Assembly: GCF_003432065.1 (NCBI RefSeq) | Contig: NZ_QWDE01000001.1 | Location: forward strand, 868,001 to 932,000 | Reading direction: 5' to 3' | Length of the DNA: 64,000 nucleotides | Origin: Mucilaginibacter terrenus | Lineage (GTDB): Bacteria; Bacteroidota; Bacteroidia; Sphingobacteriales; Sphingobacteriaceae | Shown: positions 1-9,780 of the stretch, piece by piece | Numbering within the stretch: position 1 is the stretch's first letter | Layout of the letters: each line of letters starts with the position of its first letter | Program-made: the position numbers and the translations under genes | The notes under the pieces: generated by a model | Told to the model about the DNA's origin: nothing | The model's database searches: none | Seen by the model: the letters and a program-made list of their open reading frames with translations, nothing else

Positions 1-662
1 CTAAAGGGAATATGCTTATGCTATTTACCGATAGAAAACGCTTCTTTAAATACCTGAATTGTATACTCATTGGTATGCCATTGTGGTTTGTGGTGGGCAT
101 ACTCATCACCCAATCACCGGAATTTGGCCGTGAGCTTGGCGCTAAGGAACCGCTAAATGCCGGAGATGGTATCATGTATTCTTACATCGGTATTTCCATA
201 GGTGACCTTTTTGCAGGTGTATTTGCACAGCTAACACGCTCGCGCAGGCTTACTATGCTGGTGTTTCAGGTGCTTTCTTTAATCAGTGTTATCCTTTATC
301 TTAACGCTTACGGCATTACCGAAAAACAATTTATCTGGCTGTGTTTGTTCATGGGCTTCTCCGTAGGGTACTGGGCAACGTTTGTCACCATCGCTTCCGA
401 GCAGTTCGGCACCAACATTCGGTCTACAGTCACTACAACTGTGCCCAACTTTGTTCGTGGCGCGCTTATTCCCATAACTCTAATCTTCGAATGGTTTGTG
501 CGGTACTTTACCGCACATGGCGGTAAAGATTCCAGCATTATCAAGGCAGGGTACGTAATGATGTTCATCGTAACAGCTATTGCATTATTCTCTCTGAGTC
601 GCCTTAAAGAGAGCTTTGGTAAGGATCTGAATTACGTTGAGGACGAAGCAGGGACTATCTAG
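1..662 (+). CDS. MFS transporter, C-terminal part (5' end outside window)
   Basis: The frame is open from base 3, so the first ATG at 12 is probably internal and this is the C-terminal part of a larger inner-membrane transporter. The visible ~220 residues contain about six hydrophobic helices separated by short charged loops, for example the RSRR loop near residue 78, as expected for the second half of a 12-helix major facilitator. It ends with a soluble acidic tail. The substrate cannot be told from this half. A promoter-like element for hemF follows, so it is likely a separate transcription unit. Confidence 0.7.
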   Translation, partial: KGNMLMLFTDRKRFFKYLNCILIGMPLWFVVGILITQSPEFGRELGAKEPLNAGDGIMYSYIGISIGDLFAGVFAQLTRSRRLTMLVFQVLSLISVILYLNAYGITEKQFIWLCLFMGFSVGYWATFVTIASEQFGTNIRSTVTTTVPNFVRGALIPITLIFEWFVRYFTAHGGKDSSIIKAGYVMMFIVTAIALFSLSRLKESFGKDLNYVEDEAGTI

Positions 663-708
663 TTCTTGTTAAACTAGTCGCTAGTGAATAGCTCAACCAA
701 ATTCTTTT

Positions 709-739
709 TTGATTATCGGCTAAATAGTTTACAACTTTG
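709..739 (+). promoter_or_regulatory. Possible promoter for hemF
   Basis: TTG at 709-711 is followed after 20 bases by CAACTTTG at 732-739, one mismatch from the Bacteroidota -7 consensus TAnnTTTG. The predicted start of transcription is about 50 bases before the hemF ATG. Confidence 0.35.
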
Positions 740-796
740 CCTACTTGACATTGTTTGTATAAGATCAGCTATCCGGTTGATCATAACTAACCTCAT

Positions 797-1705
797 ATGC
801 CTACTAAAGAGCAAATAGCCGAAGATTACCGCCGAATTCAGGACGAAATATGTGCAGCACTTGAAGCTGCCGACGGACTGGCAAAGTTTGAAGAAGAACT
901 TTGGGAGCGGGAAGGTGGAGGTGGCGGCCGCACAAGGGTTATACAAAACGGAAACGTTCTGGAAAAGGGTGGGGTTAATTTTTCGGCAGTTGAAGGTAAG
1001 CTGCCAGCCTCGGTACAAAAGGCGCTTAACGTACCGCATGATAACTTTTTTGCCACAGGGGTATCAATTGTAATACATCCCAACCACCCGTTGGTGCCCA
1101 TTATTCATATGAACATCAGGTATTTTGAAATGCCCGCCGAAGACGGCGACGCACCTGTGAGATGGTTTGGCGGCGGAATAGACCTTACACCACACTACGT
1201 GTTTGATGAAGATGCGCGTTTTTTCCACCAGCAGTTAAAGGACGTATGCGATAGGTTTAATACGGAGTTCTACCACAGATTTAAAGTTTGGGCAGATGAT
1301 TACTTCTTTATAAAACACCGGGACGAAACACGTGGCATAGGTGGAATTTTCTACGACAGACTTACGGCAAGTGACGAACTAAGTTGGGAAACGATTTTTG
1401 AGTTCTCGAAAGCGCTTGGCCGGTCGTTTATCCCTACGTATGTCGAGCTGATAAATCGTAACCGCAGCAAGCCGTTTACTCCGGCGCAGCAGCAATGGCA
1501 ATACCTGCGGAGAGGACGTTATGTGGAGTTTAATCTGGTGTATGATGCCGGTACTAAGTTCGGGCTGGAAACTAACGGGCGAATAGAATCAATATTGATG
1601 AGTTTACCGCCAACATCTAAGTGGCCGTATAACTATCAAGCTGAAGAAGGCAGCGAAGAAGCAAGAACGTTATCGTTATTAAAAAAGGGTATTAATTGGA
1701 TATAA
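797..1705 (+). CDS. hemF: Oxygen-dependent coproporphyrinogen III oxidase
   Basis: HemF oxidatively decarboxylates two propionates of coproporphyrinogen III to vinyls, giving protoporphyrinogen IX in aerobic cytoplasmic haem synthesis. The 302-aa length is normal for the family. Signature blocks are the Gly-rich stretch and GGVNFSAVEG near residues 40-67, HMNIRYFE near 104-111 and WFGGGIDLTPHY at 123-134, the last with the conserved substrate-site Asp and His. The C-terminal YLRRGRYVEFNLVYDAGT block is also typical. The exported-protein gene follows after one base, so the two may be cotranscribed. The family assignment is secure. Confidence 0.96.
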   Translation: MPTKEQIAEDYRRIQDEICAALEAADGLAKFEEELWEREGGGGGRTRVIQNGNVLEKGGVNFSAVEGKLPASVQKALNVPHDNFFATGVSIVIHPNHPLVPIIHMNIRYFEMPAEDGDAPVRWFGGGIDLTPHYVFDEDARFFHQQLKDVCDRFNTEFYHRFKVWADDYFFIKHRDETRGIGGIFYDRLTASDELSWETIFEFSKALGRSFIPTYVELINRNRSKPFTPAQQQWQYLRRGRYVEFNLVYDAGTKFGLETNGRIESILMSLPPTSKWPYNYQAEEGSEEARTLSLLKKGINWI

Positions 1706-1706
1706 T

Positions 1707-2102
1707 ATGATCAAAAGGTTATCATTGGTATTTGTGATTTTTTTTTCGCTATCCTTCACAACTATTAAATCCTTCAAAGGCACTTACGAATATGCCGGAG
1801 GTATATACAACGGTAAACCCGAAAAAGCCTCGACCGAATATAAATTACTGCGTGTGTATGGCAAGGCCGATTACCAGGGTACATTTATAGCACCCGGTGA
1901 GGACACTATCATATACGAGAAGGGCGACTATAAGCTATTACCCGACACCTGCCTGGAAACACAAACATTTAGTTCACAGCCTTCTAAATGGCTTAACACC
2001 ACACTTCGTTATCAATATAAAATAAGCCATGACACGCTTGCCTTCAGCGGTAAATTACCCAATGGCACAACGGTATTGGAATACTGGAAAAAAGTAAAGT
2101 AG
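1707..2102 (+). CDS. Small exported protein of unknown function
   Basis: A 131-aa protein with an N-terminal hydrophobic signal (IKRLSLVFVIFFSLSF), followed by a beta-rich domain with alternating Tyr/Gly strands (FKGTYEYAGGIYNGK) and a C-terminal EYWKKVK. The size and pattern resemble small lipocalin-like beta proteins exported by Bacteroidota, but I do not recognise a named family. It starts one base after the hemF stop, so cotranscription is likely. There is no lipobox Cys, so it is probably periplasmic rather than lipidated. Confidence 0.75.
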   Translation: MIKRLSLVFVIFFSLSFTTIKSFKGTYEYAGGIYNGKPEKASTEYKLLRVYGKADYQGTFIAPGEDTIIYEKGDYKLLPDTCLETQTFSSQPSKWLNTTLRYQYKISHDTLAFSGKLPNGTTVLEYWKKVK

Positions 2103-2181
2103 CTGCATATTGTTCCGCTGGGCTTTTAATCATGTTTTAAGTATAAACAGGTGGATAAAACAACCGATTGTTAGCAAAAAG

Positions 2182-2214
2182 TTGCCCCTGCAAGCATATT
2201 AATTCTTACCTTCG
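2182..2214 (+). promoter_or_regulatory. Possible gyrA promoter
   Basis: TTG at 2182-2184 and TACCTTCG at 2207-2214 resemble a Bacteroidota -33/-7 pair (one mismatch in TAnnTTTG, spacing 22). They lie about 65 bases before the gyrA ATG, in the only gap before the gene. Confidence 0.35.
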
Positions 2215-2277
2215 CAGGTCGTGTAAAAACATCTATTATTAGCGACTTACTAATTATATTTCTCACTTAGAAACACA

Positions 2278-4920
2278 ATGGCTGAAGAGACAGAAAACGA
2301 TAGCGCTCACAGAGAAGACAGGATAATTTCGATAAACATTGATGAGGAAATGCGATCAGCTTACATCGATTATTCGATGTCGGTTATCGTATCAAGGGCG
2401 CTGCCCGATGTGCGCGACGGTTTAAAACCCGTGCACAGGCGTGTACTTTACGGCATGCTTGATCTGGGGCTTAGTAATAATAAACCGTATAAGAAATCTG
2501 CCCGTATAGTGGGAGAGGTACTTGGTAAGTACCACCCGCATGGCGATACATCTGTTTATGATGCCATGGTGCGTATGGCGCAGGACTGGAGCCTCAGGTA
2601 TCCGTTTGTAGAAGGACAGGGCAACTACGGTTCTATAGACGGCGACGAACCAGCGGCAATGCGTTACACCGAGGCAAGGCTCGAGAAGATTGCCGAAGAA
2701 ATGCTTGCCGACATCAATAAAGATACTATTGATTTCCAGCTGAACTTTGACGATTCATTGCAAGAGCCAACGGTTTTGCCAGCCAAGTTCCCTAACCTGC
2801 TGGTAAACGGCGCTTCGGGTATTGCGGTAGGTATGGCCACCAATATGGCGCCGCACAATCTTTCTGAGGTTATTGATGCAACTGTAGCGCTTATAGACAA
2901 CCGTCAGATAGAGATCAGCGAATTGCTTAAGTACGTAAAAGGTCCAGATTTTCCTACAGGTGGTATCATCTACGGTTTTGAAGGCCCTCGTCAGGCTTTG
3001 GAAACAGGCCGGGGCCGTGTAGTTATCCGCGCCCGTGCCGAAATAGAAACCTACAACGGCGATCGCGAACGCATCATTGTTTCTGAAGTGCCTTACCAGG
3101 TTAACAAGGCGCTGATGATTGAGCGTACTGCCGAACTGGTTAACGAAAAGAAAATAGAAGGTATATCAGCCATTCGCGATGAAAGTAACCGCGAAGGTAT
3201 ACGGGTGGTTTACGAGATTAAGCGCGATGCTAACGCAGCCATCGTTCTTAACAACCTTTATAAATACACAGCGCTGCAAACATCTTTCAGCGTAAACAAC
3301 ATTGCGCTTGTGGGCGGCAGGCCAATGCTGCTTAACCTTAAAGATCTTATACACCACTTTGTCGAGCACCGCCATGAGGTAGTTATCCGCCGGACCAAGT
3401 ATGAGCTTTCTGAAGCTGAGAAGCGTGCCCACATCCTGGAAGGTTTGCTTATAGCGCTAGATCATATAGAAGAGGTTATCCGCCTTATTCGTGCATCATC
3501 TACGCCTGATGAAGCCCGAGAGGGTTTGATATCAAACTTTGGTTTAAGCGATATACAGGCACGAGCCATTCTTGACATGACCTTAAGAAGGTTAACCGGA
3601 CTGGAGCGTGATAAAATCCGTGACGAGTACGATGCGCTGATGAAAACTATTGATTATTTGAAATCAATACTTGCTGATGAAGGTTTACGTATGCAGATCA
3701 TCAAAGATGAGCTGCTGGAGATAAAAGAAAAGTATGGCGACGAACGTAAGACCGAAATAGTGCACTCGTCTGCAGAAATGCAAACAGAAGACTTTATTGA
3801 GGATGAGGACGTTGTAATTACCATCTCACGTGAAGGATATATCAAACGTACTTCCCTTACCGAGTACCGCAGACAAGGCAGGGGCGGTAAAGGCGCTATA
3901 GGAAGCAACAGCCGCGATGCTGACTTTATAGAACACTTGTTAATAGCATCTAACCACAATTACATGCTGTTCTTCACTGAGGCAGGTCGTTGTTTCTGGC
4001 TTAGGGTATTCGAAATTCCTGAAGGTACACGTACCTCTAAGGGTCGTGCCATCCAGAACATTATCAACATACCAAAAGAGGAGAACATCAAGGCTTATAT
4101 TAAGCTGAAGAGCCTTAAAGATCAGGATTACCTGGAAAATAACTTTATTATCATGTGTACTACTAAGGGCGTTATCAAGAAAACGTCTTTGGAGGCCTAT
4201 TCACGCCCACGTGCCAATGGTATAAACGCCATCAACATTAACGAGGGCGATTCTTTACTAGAGGCAACACTTACCACCGGCAGCAGCGAAATTGTTATGG
4301 CACTGCAATCTGGCAGGGCAATACGCTTCAATGAGTCTACCGTAAGGCCTATGGGCCGCACCGCAACAGGTGTGCGTGGCATAAGCTTAGATAGCGACAA
4401 CGACGTTGTTGTAGGTATGATAGCCATTGATGATAAAGAGACTACCGTGTTGGTGGTATCTGAAAAAGGTTATGGAAAACGTACTGATATTGAAGATTAC
4501 CGCGTTACTAACCGTGGTGGTAAGGGTGTACGTACCTTAAACATAACTGAAAAAACCGGAAACCTTGTAGCCATAAAAGGTGTTACAGATAAGGAAGACC
4601 TGATGATCATTAACAAATCAGGTATCATTATCCGTATAGCTATGAATGAGCTGCGTGTTATGGGCCGTGCAACGCAAGGGGTAAGGCTAATAACATTAAA
4701 GGATAACGACGCAATAGCATCAGTTGCTAAAATAGAACACAGCGAGGAAGAAGCTTTAGAAGAGGCAATAGTAGCTGAGGCAGAAATGGATAAAGAAATA
4801 GCTTTGGAAACAGATGCCGATATTGAAGCAGGTACAGAAGATCTGCCTATTCGCCCGGATACAGAAATCGATACAGGCGAAGAAGGAGAGGAGCCGGCCG
4901 ACGATTCAACAGAACAATAA
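2278..4920 (+). CDS. gyrA: DNA gyrase subunit A
   Basis: GyrA is the DNA breakage-reunion subunit of gyrase and works as a GyrA2GyrB2 tetramer introducing negative supercoils. The protein has 880 residues, with the catalytic Tyr at about 130 ([10 protein letters not shown]). The quinolone region [19 protein letters not shown] carries Thr91 and Asp95 at the E. coli Ser83 and Asp87 positions. The C-terminal beta-pinwheel includes the GyrA-box-like stretch QGRGGKG near residue 540, which points to gyrase rather than topo IV ParC. It ends in a long Glu/Asp-rich tail (residues about 820-880), commonly variable in this family. The first TPR gene starts 9 bases after the stop. Confidence 0.98.
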   Translation: MAEETENDSAHREDRIISINIDEEMRSAYIDYSMSVIVSRALPDVRDGLKPVHRRVLYGMLDLGLSNNKPYKKSARIVGEVLGKYHPHGDTSVYDAMVRMAQDWSLRYPFVEGQGNYGSIDGDEPAAMRYTEARLEKIAEEMLADINKDTIDFQLNFDDSLQEPTVLPAKFPNLLVNGASGIAVGMATNMAPHNLSEVIDATVALIDNRQIEISELLKYVKGPDFPTGGIIYGFEGPRQALETGRGRVVIRARAEIETYNGDRERIIVSEVPYQVNKALMIERTAELVNEKKIEGISAIRDESNREGIRVVYEIKRDANAAIVLNNLYKYTALQTSFSVNNIALVGGRPMLLNLKDLIHHFVEHRHEVVIRRTKYELSEAEKRAHILEGLLIALDHIEEVIRLIRASSTPDEAREGLISNFGLSDIQARAILDMTLRRLTGLERDKIRDEYDALMKTIDYLKSILADEGLRMQIIKDELLEIKEKYGDERKTEIVHSSAEMQTEDFIEDEDVVITISREGYIKRTSLTEYRRQGRGGKGAIGSNSRDADFIEHLLIASNHNYMLFFTEAGRCFWLRVFEIPEGTRTSKGRAIQNIINIPKEENIKAYIKLKSLKDQDYLENNFIIMCTTKGVIKKTSLEAYSRPRANGINAININEGDSLLEATLTTGSSEIVMALQSGRAIRFNESTVRPMGRTATGVRGISLDSDNDVVVGMIAIDDKETTVLVVSEKGYGKRTDIEDYRVTNRGGKGVRTLNITEKTGNLVAIKGVTDKEDLMIINKSGIIIRIAMNELRVMGRATQGVRLITLKDNDAIASVAKIEHSEEEALEEAIVAEAEMDKEIALETDADIEAGTEDLPIRPDTEIDTGEEGEEPADDSTEQ

Positions 4921-4929
4921 TAATTTACT

Positions 4930-6045
4930 ATGCAGCATACCCGTAAAATAGGTTTACTGATAATTGTAGGGTTGTTTATTACTTCTTTTGCTTCTGCACA
5001 ATCAGAAGCGTTAAAGGTTGTAGTAAACAACCTTGCTTTTTATAAACAGAAGAACGACCTGCAATTTTTAGCACGAGCGAAAAAATCAGCAGATAGTTTG
5101 ATTGTAACGCGGTCAGACTCTAACGATCTGGACAAGAACATGTACAGGCTTATCGTTAATTCAAGTATCCTGTACATTGATTCTCTTAACAAGCTTAATC
5201 AGCCGGAGAACTTCCTGGATCAAACATCGGCTTTACTGGAAAAACTTGCGGCACGACAAAAAGCCTATAAATTTCAGCCAGAGATTGATTATTCAAAACG
5301 TTGCCTAACAAACGTTTACATACGGCGTGGGTTTCAATACAGCAGCAGCAATGATTTTGCAAAAGCAACTGCCGCTTTCCAGAAAGCAAAGGCCTACTCG
5401 CCGGATCACAAACGTATAAACGCCTACATTGCATTTGCCAGCAACAAGCAGGGAAATTTACAGGAAGCAGCAAAAAACATCACTAATTTATTAAATAGTG
5501 ACAGCACAAGGATAGAGTATATAACCGCCGCCTCAGCAATTTATAAATCCATGGGTGATACTGCAAAGGCGCTTCAAGTCATTAAAAGAGGAAGGCGATT
5601 GCTGCCTAATGATAAGCAGTTGCTACAGGACGAGGCCAATATTTACAACAACAAAAAAGATTATCGCTCGTTAGAACCGTTGTTAATTCAACTTATAGAG
5701 AACAACCCTGCTAACGCAGAAATAACATTTGTGGCGGCAAATTGCTATGACAGACTAAACCAGTATGATAAGGCAGAGTCTCTATACTTAAGAGCTATTG
5801 AGTTAAATGGTGCTGCATATGAGCCTGTTTTTAATTTAGGCTTGCTGTACCTGAAAAAGAGCGAAGTAAAAACTGATACCGACGGCAGAAATATAACAAA
5901 CGCAATACTTTGGCTGGAAAAAGCTAATGAGATGGTGCCCAGAGATAAAAAGTGCCTGGAAGTACTTCAATTAGCCTATGCAAAAACCGGCAATCAAACA
6001 CAGCTGGACAATATTTCAGAACGTTTAAAACAAGTAACCAACTAG
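4930..6045 (+). CDS. Exported TPR-repeat protein
   Basis: A 371-aa protein with a signal peptide (IGLLIIVGLFITSFASAQ) and predicted cleavage after Ala-Gln. The mature part is an all-helical array of tetratricopeptide repeats; recognisable units include FAKATAAFQKAKAYSPDHKR, YDKAESLYLRAIELNG and ILWLEKANEMVPRDKKCLEV. TPR arrays are protein-interaction scaffolds, here in the periplasm. It starts 9 bases after gyrA and is followed by a second exported TPR gene, suggesting a gyrA-TPR-TPR unit. The binding partner is unknown. Confidence 0.85.
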   Translation: MQHTRKIGLLIIVGLFITSFASAQSEALKVVVNNLAFYKQKNDLQFLARAKKSADSLIVTRSDSNDLDKNMYRLIVNSSILYIDSLNKLNQPENFLDQTSALLEKLAARQKAYKFQPEIDYSKRCLTNVYIRRGFQYSSSNDFAKATAAFQKAKAYSPDHKRINAYIAFASNKQGNLQEAAKNITNLLNSDSTRIEYITAASAIYKSMGDTAKALQVIKRGRRLLPNDKQLLQDEANIYNNKKDYRSLEPLLIQLIENNPANAEITFVAANCYDRLNQYDKAESLYLRAIELNGAAYEPVFNLGLLYLKKSEVKTDTDGRNITNAILWLEKANEMVPRDKKCLEVLQLAYAKTGNQTQLDNISERLKQVTN

Positions 6046-6102
6046 GATGAAGAGGAGAGGAGCTCCGACGTTCATCGCAACTTAAATACAAAAACAGAAA
6101 GT

Positions 6103-7353
6103 ATGAAAATTAAATTTTTAATGGCCGGCCTTTTAGGTGTTATGTCGATGACTGCCTTTGCGCAAAAAGACGTAAAGACAGCTCAAAGTGAGTTTGACAA
6201 ATACCAAGGGCTGTTTCAAATACAGCCTGCTGTAGCGAAAACCAGCCTTACTAATGCTAAAACAGCCATTGATAAAGCTGCCGCTGATGCTAAAACTTCC
6301 AATTTGGCACAAACGCAAGCGTTGAAAGGTGCTATTTATGGCACATTAGCAGATCTTGATAGCACTTCAACATCTGCGCAACTGTTTTCAACTGCTGAAG
6401 AAGCATTGAAGAAAGCTAAAACACTGGATGCAAAAGGTGAATACAAAAAGGTGATTGAAGATGGTGAAATAGCCTTGTCGCGCCAGCAATTTAATGCAGG
6501 AGTAAAAGCTTACCAAAGCAAGAGCTATGGTGATGCCTATAAAGCATTCGATTATTATCGTAACCTTCGCCCGGATGATACCACTGCGTTGCTTTATACA
6601 GGCCTTGCAGCCTACAATGGTCAAAACTACCCGGCGGCCATCAGCAATTTTAGTAAATTGGTGACTACTAAATACTCTGGCGGGGAGACAATTTATGACG
6701 AGGTGCTATCAAACGCTTACCTCTTCAATAAAGATACTGTAGGTGCTCTTAAAGCTGTGAGCGAAGGTGTTGCTAAATATCCTAACAGTGCAAAATTGCG
6801 CAAAAAAGAAATTGAGATTAGCCTGCAGAGCGGTAAGTCGAAAGAAGTACTTGACAAAGTATTGGCTGCAATTAACAATGATCCCAAAAATGCTTCGCTT
6901 TATTACTATGCTGGTTTAGTTTATTCGCAAACAGCGGACGGAGCTGCTGCTAAAGCTAAAGCTACAAAGGTTGCTGCAGATAAAGCAGCAGCAAACGCTA
7001 CCAAAACTGAAAGCTATACAAAAGCTGCTGATATGTATAAAAAGGCGTTAGCTATTGATCCTAACTACTTTGAAGCCAATTTAAATTTAGGTTATGTATT
7101 GTTAGCTCCTGCAATTGAGACGTTTAATGCGGCTAATAACTTACCAGGAAATGCAGCATCACAAAAGCAATACGACGGATTAATGGCCAAAGCTAGTGGC
7201 CAGTTTGACGTCGCGAAACCGTATTTGGTTAAAGCAGTGGAACTACAGCCGAAAAATCCCGATGCGTTAGCTAACCTTATTACTTATTATAAAGGCAAAA
7301 AAGACGATGCTAATGTTGCTAAGTACAACAAGTTATTAAATGAACTTAAATAA
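6103..7353 (+). CDS. Exported TPR-repeat protein
   Basis: A 416-aa protein with a signal peptide (FLMAGLLGVMSMTAFAQ). The helical mature region has TPR units such as YGDAYKAFDYYRNLRPDDTT, YTKAADMYKKALAIDPNYFE and AKPYLVKAVELQPKNPDALA. Between two units lies an Ala/Lys-rich insertion (AAAKAKATKVAADKAAANAT, near residue 285) that could be a helical spacer. It is 57 bases downstream of another exported TPR gene with the same layout, so the pair probably arose by duplication or acts together. An intrinsic terminator follows the stop. Confidence 0.85.
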   Translation: MKIKFLMAGLLGVMSMTAFAQKDVKTAQSEFDKYQGLFQIQPAVAKTSLTNAKTAIDKAAADAKTSNLAQTQALKGAIYGTLADLDSTSTSAQLFSTAEEALKKAKTLDAKGEYKKVIEDGEIALSRQQFNAGVKAYQSKSYGDAYKAFDYYRNLRPDDTTALLYTGLAAYNGQNYPAAISNFSKLVTTKYSGGETIYDEVLSNAYLFNKDTVGALKAVSEGVAKYPNSAKLRKKEIEISLQSGKSKEVLDKVLAAINNDPKNASLYYYAGLVYSQTADGAAAKAKATKVAADKAAANATKTESYTKAADMYKKALAIDPNYFEANLNLGYVLLAPAIETFNAANNLPGNAASQKQYDGLMAKASGQFDVAKPYLVKAVELQPKNPDALANLITYYKGKKDDANVAKYNKLLNELK

Positions 7354-7370
7354 ACATTCTCTAACTAGAA

Positions 7371-7398
7371 AAGGCCACCTCGCAAGGGTGGCTTTTTT
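7371..7398 (+). terminator. Intrinsic terminator after the TPR genes
   Basis: Stem GCCACC / GGTGGC with a short loop followed by TTTTTT, 18 bases after the stop of the second TPR gene. Confidence 0.85.
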
Positions 7399-7602
7399 GT
7401 TTATCAAACCCGGCAAGTAACTAGTCAGAAAGGACAAGATTTTACTTATATTACTTAACATAATGTTAATTATGTGATAATATATTTGAGTGGTTTTTTC
7501 TATTTTAAATTCAACAATTCCGGACTAATTATATAATGATATCAAGATGATAAATTATCATCAATTCATGCTTAAGATTGTTCAATTTAGACAACTAACA
7601 CG

Positions 7603-8397
7603 ATGGATTTACAAATAAAAAGCAAAGTAGCGTTAATAACAGGATCAACAGCAGGTATTGGATATGCTATTGCGAAATCGTTGGCAAACGAAGGTGCAAC
7701 TGTAGTTATTAATGGCCGTGGTGCAGAACGCGTGAACAATGCGGTAGAAAAGATAAAGTCCGAAACCGGTAATGAAAACGTTCGGGGTATTGCTGCCGAC
7801 TTTTCTGACGTGCAGCAGATTGATCATCTTATAACATCGTTACCAGATGTAGACATTCTTGTAAATAACGTTGGCATATTTGATCCGAAAGAATTTGGAA
7901 AGATCCCTGATGAAGAATGGCTCAGGTTTTATGAAGTAAATGTTTTGAGCGGTGTACGTTTATCACGTGCTTATCTCCCTAAAATGCTCACAAAAAATTG
8001 GGGACGTATTATTTTTATTTCAAGCGAATCTGGTTATCAAATTCCTGCGGAAATGATCCATTATGGCATGACCAAAACTGCACAAATTGCCGTTAGTCGT
8101 GGATTAGCTGAGCTTACAACCGGCACAAACGTCACAGTGAATACTGTTTTACCCGGGCCTACAGCTTTTGAAGGAGCTGGAGATTTTATCAAAGCGATGG
8201 CTAAAGAACAAAATAAATCTCAGCAAGAGATAGAAACTGACTTTTTTGCACACATCAGACCAACATCGCTTATTAAAAGATTTATAGAGCCGGAAGAAAT
8301 AGCCAATTTGGTGACTTATGTGGCTAGCCCGTTATCATCAGCCACCAACGGCGCCACTTTACGTGCCGATGGCGGTGTACTTAAATCAGCATTCTAG
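7603..8397 (+). CDS. Short-chain dehydrogenase/reductase
   Basis: A 264-aa classical SDR oxidoreductase. The Rossmann cofactor motif is GSTAGIGYA near residues 14-22, NNVG near 88-91 marks the fold, and the catalytic Ser/Tyr/Lys are in ISSESG and YGMTK. The C-terminal region ends with GATLRADGGVLKSAF, the usual SDR end. The Arg in INGRGAERV after strand 2 favours NADP(H). The substrate is not predictable. It stands alone between a 250-base gap and a bidirectional terminator. Confidence 0.92.
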   Translation: MDLQIKSKVALITGSTAGIGYAIAKSLANEGATVVINGRGAERVNNAVEKIKSETGNENVRGIAADFSDVQQIDHLITSLPDVDILVNNVGIFDPKEFGKIPDEEWLRFYEVNVLSGVRLSRAYLPKMLTKNWGRIIFISSESGYQIPAEMIHYGMTKTAQIAVSRGLAELTTGTNVTVNTVLPGPTAFEGAGDFIKAMAKEQNKSQQEIETDFFAHIRPTSLIKRFIEPEEIANLVTYVASPLSSATNGATLRADGGVLKSAF

Positions 8398-8403
8398 TAC
8401 AAC

Positions 8404-8435
8404 AAAAAGAGCCGGACGATTGTCCGGCTCTTTTT
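8404..8435. terminator. Bidirectional terminator
   Basis: Perfect 14-bp arms (AAAAAGAGCCGGAC / GTCCGGCTCTTTTT) with a 4-base loop between the convergent SDR and lipoprotein genes. It has T-tracts on both strands, so it can end both transcripts. Confidence 0.92.
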
Positions 8436-8450
8436 TGTGATTGCAAAAAA

Positions 8451-8660
8451 TTATTGGGGAACTTTTTTGCTGGTATCCCTTGTTGTGGTGTCGCTTTTAA
8501 CAGTACTGTCAGAGGTAGTTGCCGGTGTCGACATTGTTGCAGTAGAATCTGTTTTGGTGCTATCTGATCCGCTGCCTGCTGCTTTCTCTGAACTGCATCC
8601 TGCTGCCAATCCACCGATCATTGCCGCGACAAGCGCGAAACTCAAAATTTGCTTTTTCAT
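8451..8660 (-). CDS. Small Ser/Thr-rich lipoprotein
   Basis: A 69-aa lipoprotein precursor: the signal peptide ends in the lipobox LAAGC (Cys22). The mature part is a low-complexity stretch of Ser, Thr, Asp and Lys (DSTKTDSTATMSTPATTSDS) without predicted structure. A similarly built small lipoprotein is encoded at 27740-27970. It is probably anchored in an envelope membrane; the function is unknown. Confidence 0.8.
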   Translation of the reverse strand: MKKQILSFALVAAMIGGLAAGCSSEKAAGSGSDSTKTDSTATMSTPATTSDSTVKSDTTTRDTSKKVPQ

Positions 8661-8806
8661 AGTAGTATAAGTTAGAGTTGACGATTTTGTTAATTACATA
8701 AAATGGTACAACCAGTTAGCTTTTAACTTGTTTTCCAAATCAGTTGAAAGTTGGCAAACACCGTACCAACATTAAATTAAACTGGCAGCAGCCGTCTGAA
8801 TTCAAG

Positions 8807-9310
8807 ATGTTTTTTCTGATATTAGCCTCAATGCTAGTATCGGCAACTACCCTCAAATGGCTCTTGCGTATGTACCCCCCTCTCCTTTTTCAGAGGATTT
8901 GGACTATAGGTTTCCTACCTGATTTTAAAGGTGTAAGGGTTAAGGTAAACAAGAGTTTACTCAACAAAAACTATAATGGATCAATATTCGGAGGGACTAT
9001 TTTTGCCGCAGCAGATCCATTCTTCCCTGTACTGTTTCACCAGATTTTAAATTCAGATCGCAAACGCAATTTGAAAGTATGGTCAAAATCTGCTAAAATT
9101 GATTTTCTAAAGCCTGCTTTTACTGATCTGCATTTTGAGATTAGTATAGACGATAAAGCAATACAAGAAGCTAAGGAGACGTTAATTGTAATGGGTAAGT
9201 ACGAACAATTCTTCCCAATTGATTTTTATAACAACTCAGGCGAGCTATGCGTATCTGTACTGGTACAGGTTTATGTAAGAGACCTTGACCTTTCTAAAAC
9301 CCTTATATAA
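8807..9310 (+). CDS. DUF4442-type hotdog-fold protein
   Basis: About 167 residues from the first ATG; an upstream in-frame TTG at 8744 would add 21 residues. The central block FGGTIFAAADPFFPVLF followed by KSAKIDFLKPAF matches the DUF4442 family, hotdog-fold proteins related to acyl-CoA thioesterases. An acyl-thioester substrate is inference from fold only. The acetyltransferase gene begins 2 bases after the stop, suggesting a short operon with the next two genes. Confidence 0.72.
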   Translation: MFFLILASMLVSATTLKWLLRMYPPLLFQRIWTIGFLPDFKGVRVKVNKSLLNKNYNGSIFGGTIFAAADPFFPVLFHQILNSDRKRNLKVWSKSAKIDFLKPAFTDLHFEISIDDKAIQEAKETLIVMGKYEQFFPIDFYNNSGELCVSVLVQVYVRDLDLSKTLI

Positions 9311-9312
9311 AT

Positions 9313-9768
9313 ATGGCTATATTTATGAACGACAATGCCTTTCACAAAAAGGGTTACGAGATCTCTACGGATAAGCAAAAGCTTGATTTTGACTTGATAT
9401 TTAACTACCTTGATAAGCAATCTTACTGGGCTAAAGGAATGCCGCAGGAGAAGCTCAGGATAGCTTTGGATAACTCCATGTGTTTTGGGGTATACAAAAA
9501 CAATGCTCAAGTTGGATTAGCCAGAGTAATCACGGATAAAGCGACATTTGCTTACCTATGTGATGTGTTTATACTTGAAGGACATCGGGGAACCGGGCTG
9601 TCCAAATGGCTGATGCAAACTATTCTTGCACACTCAGAATTGCAAGGACTACGAAGATGGTCTTTAGCAACTGCGGATGCGCATGGATTGTACAGTCAAT
9701 TTGGTTTCAGCATTGTTAGCAATCCTGAGAACTGGATGCAGATACATTCGCCTTACAAAAAAGATTAA
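9313..9768 (+). CDS. GNAT-family N-acetyltransferase
   Basis: A 151-aa acetyltransferase-like protein. The GNAT acetyl-CoA pyrophosphate loop is visible as EGHRGTGLSKWLM (an R/QxxGxG/A-type motif), preceded by the beta-4 strand TFAYLCDVFI. The end, YSQFGFSIVSNPENWMQI, has the aromatic-Gly-Phe pattern common in this family. A second Met lies four codons in at 9325 and could be the true start. The substrate (small molecule or protein amine) is unknown. It lies between the DUF4442 and AlbA_2 genes with tiny gaps. Confidence 0.85.
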   Translation: MAIFMNDNAFHKKGYEISTDKQKLDFDLIFNYLDKQSYWAKGMPQEKLRIALDNSMCFGVYKNNAQVGLARVITDKATFAYLCDVFILEGHRGTGLSKWLMQTILAHSELQGLRRWSLATADAHGLYSQFGFSIVSNPENWMQIHSPYKKD

Positions 9769-9780
9769 CAAGAAACGGCA

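Noticed and set aside
8437..8670. ORF opposite the small lipoprotein
   Set aside because: The lipobox and Ser/Thr tail on the minus strand are the better coding signal.
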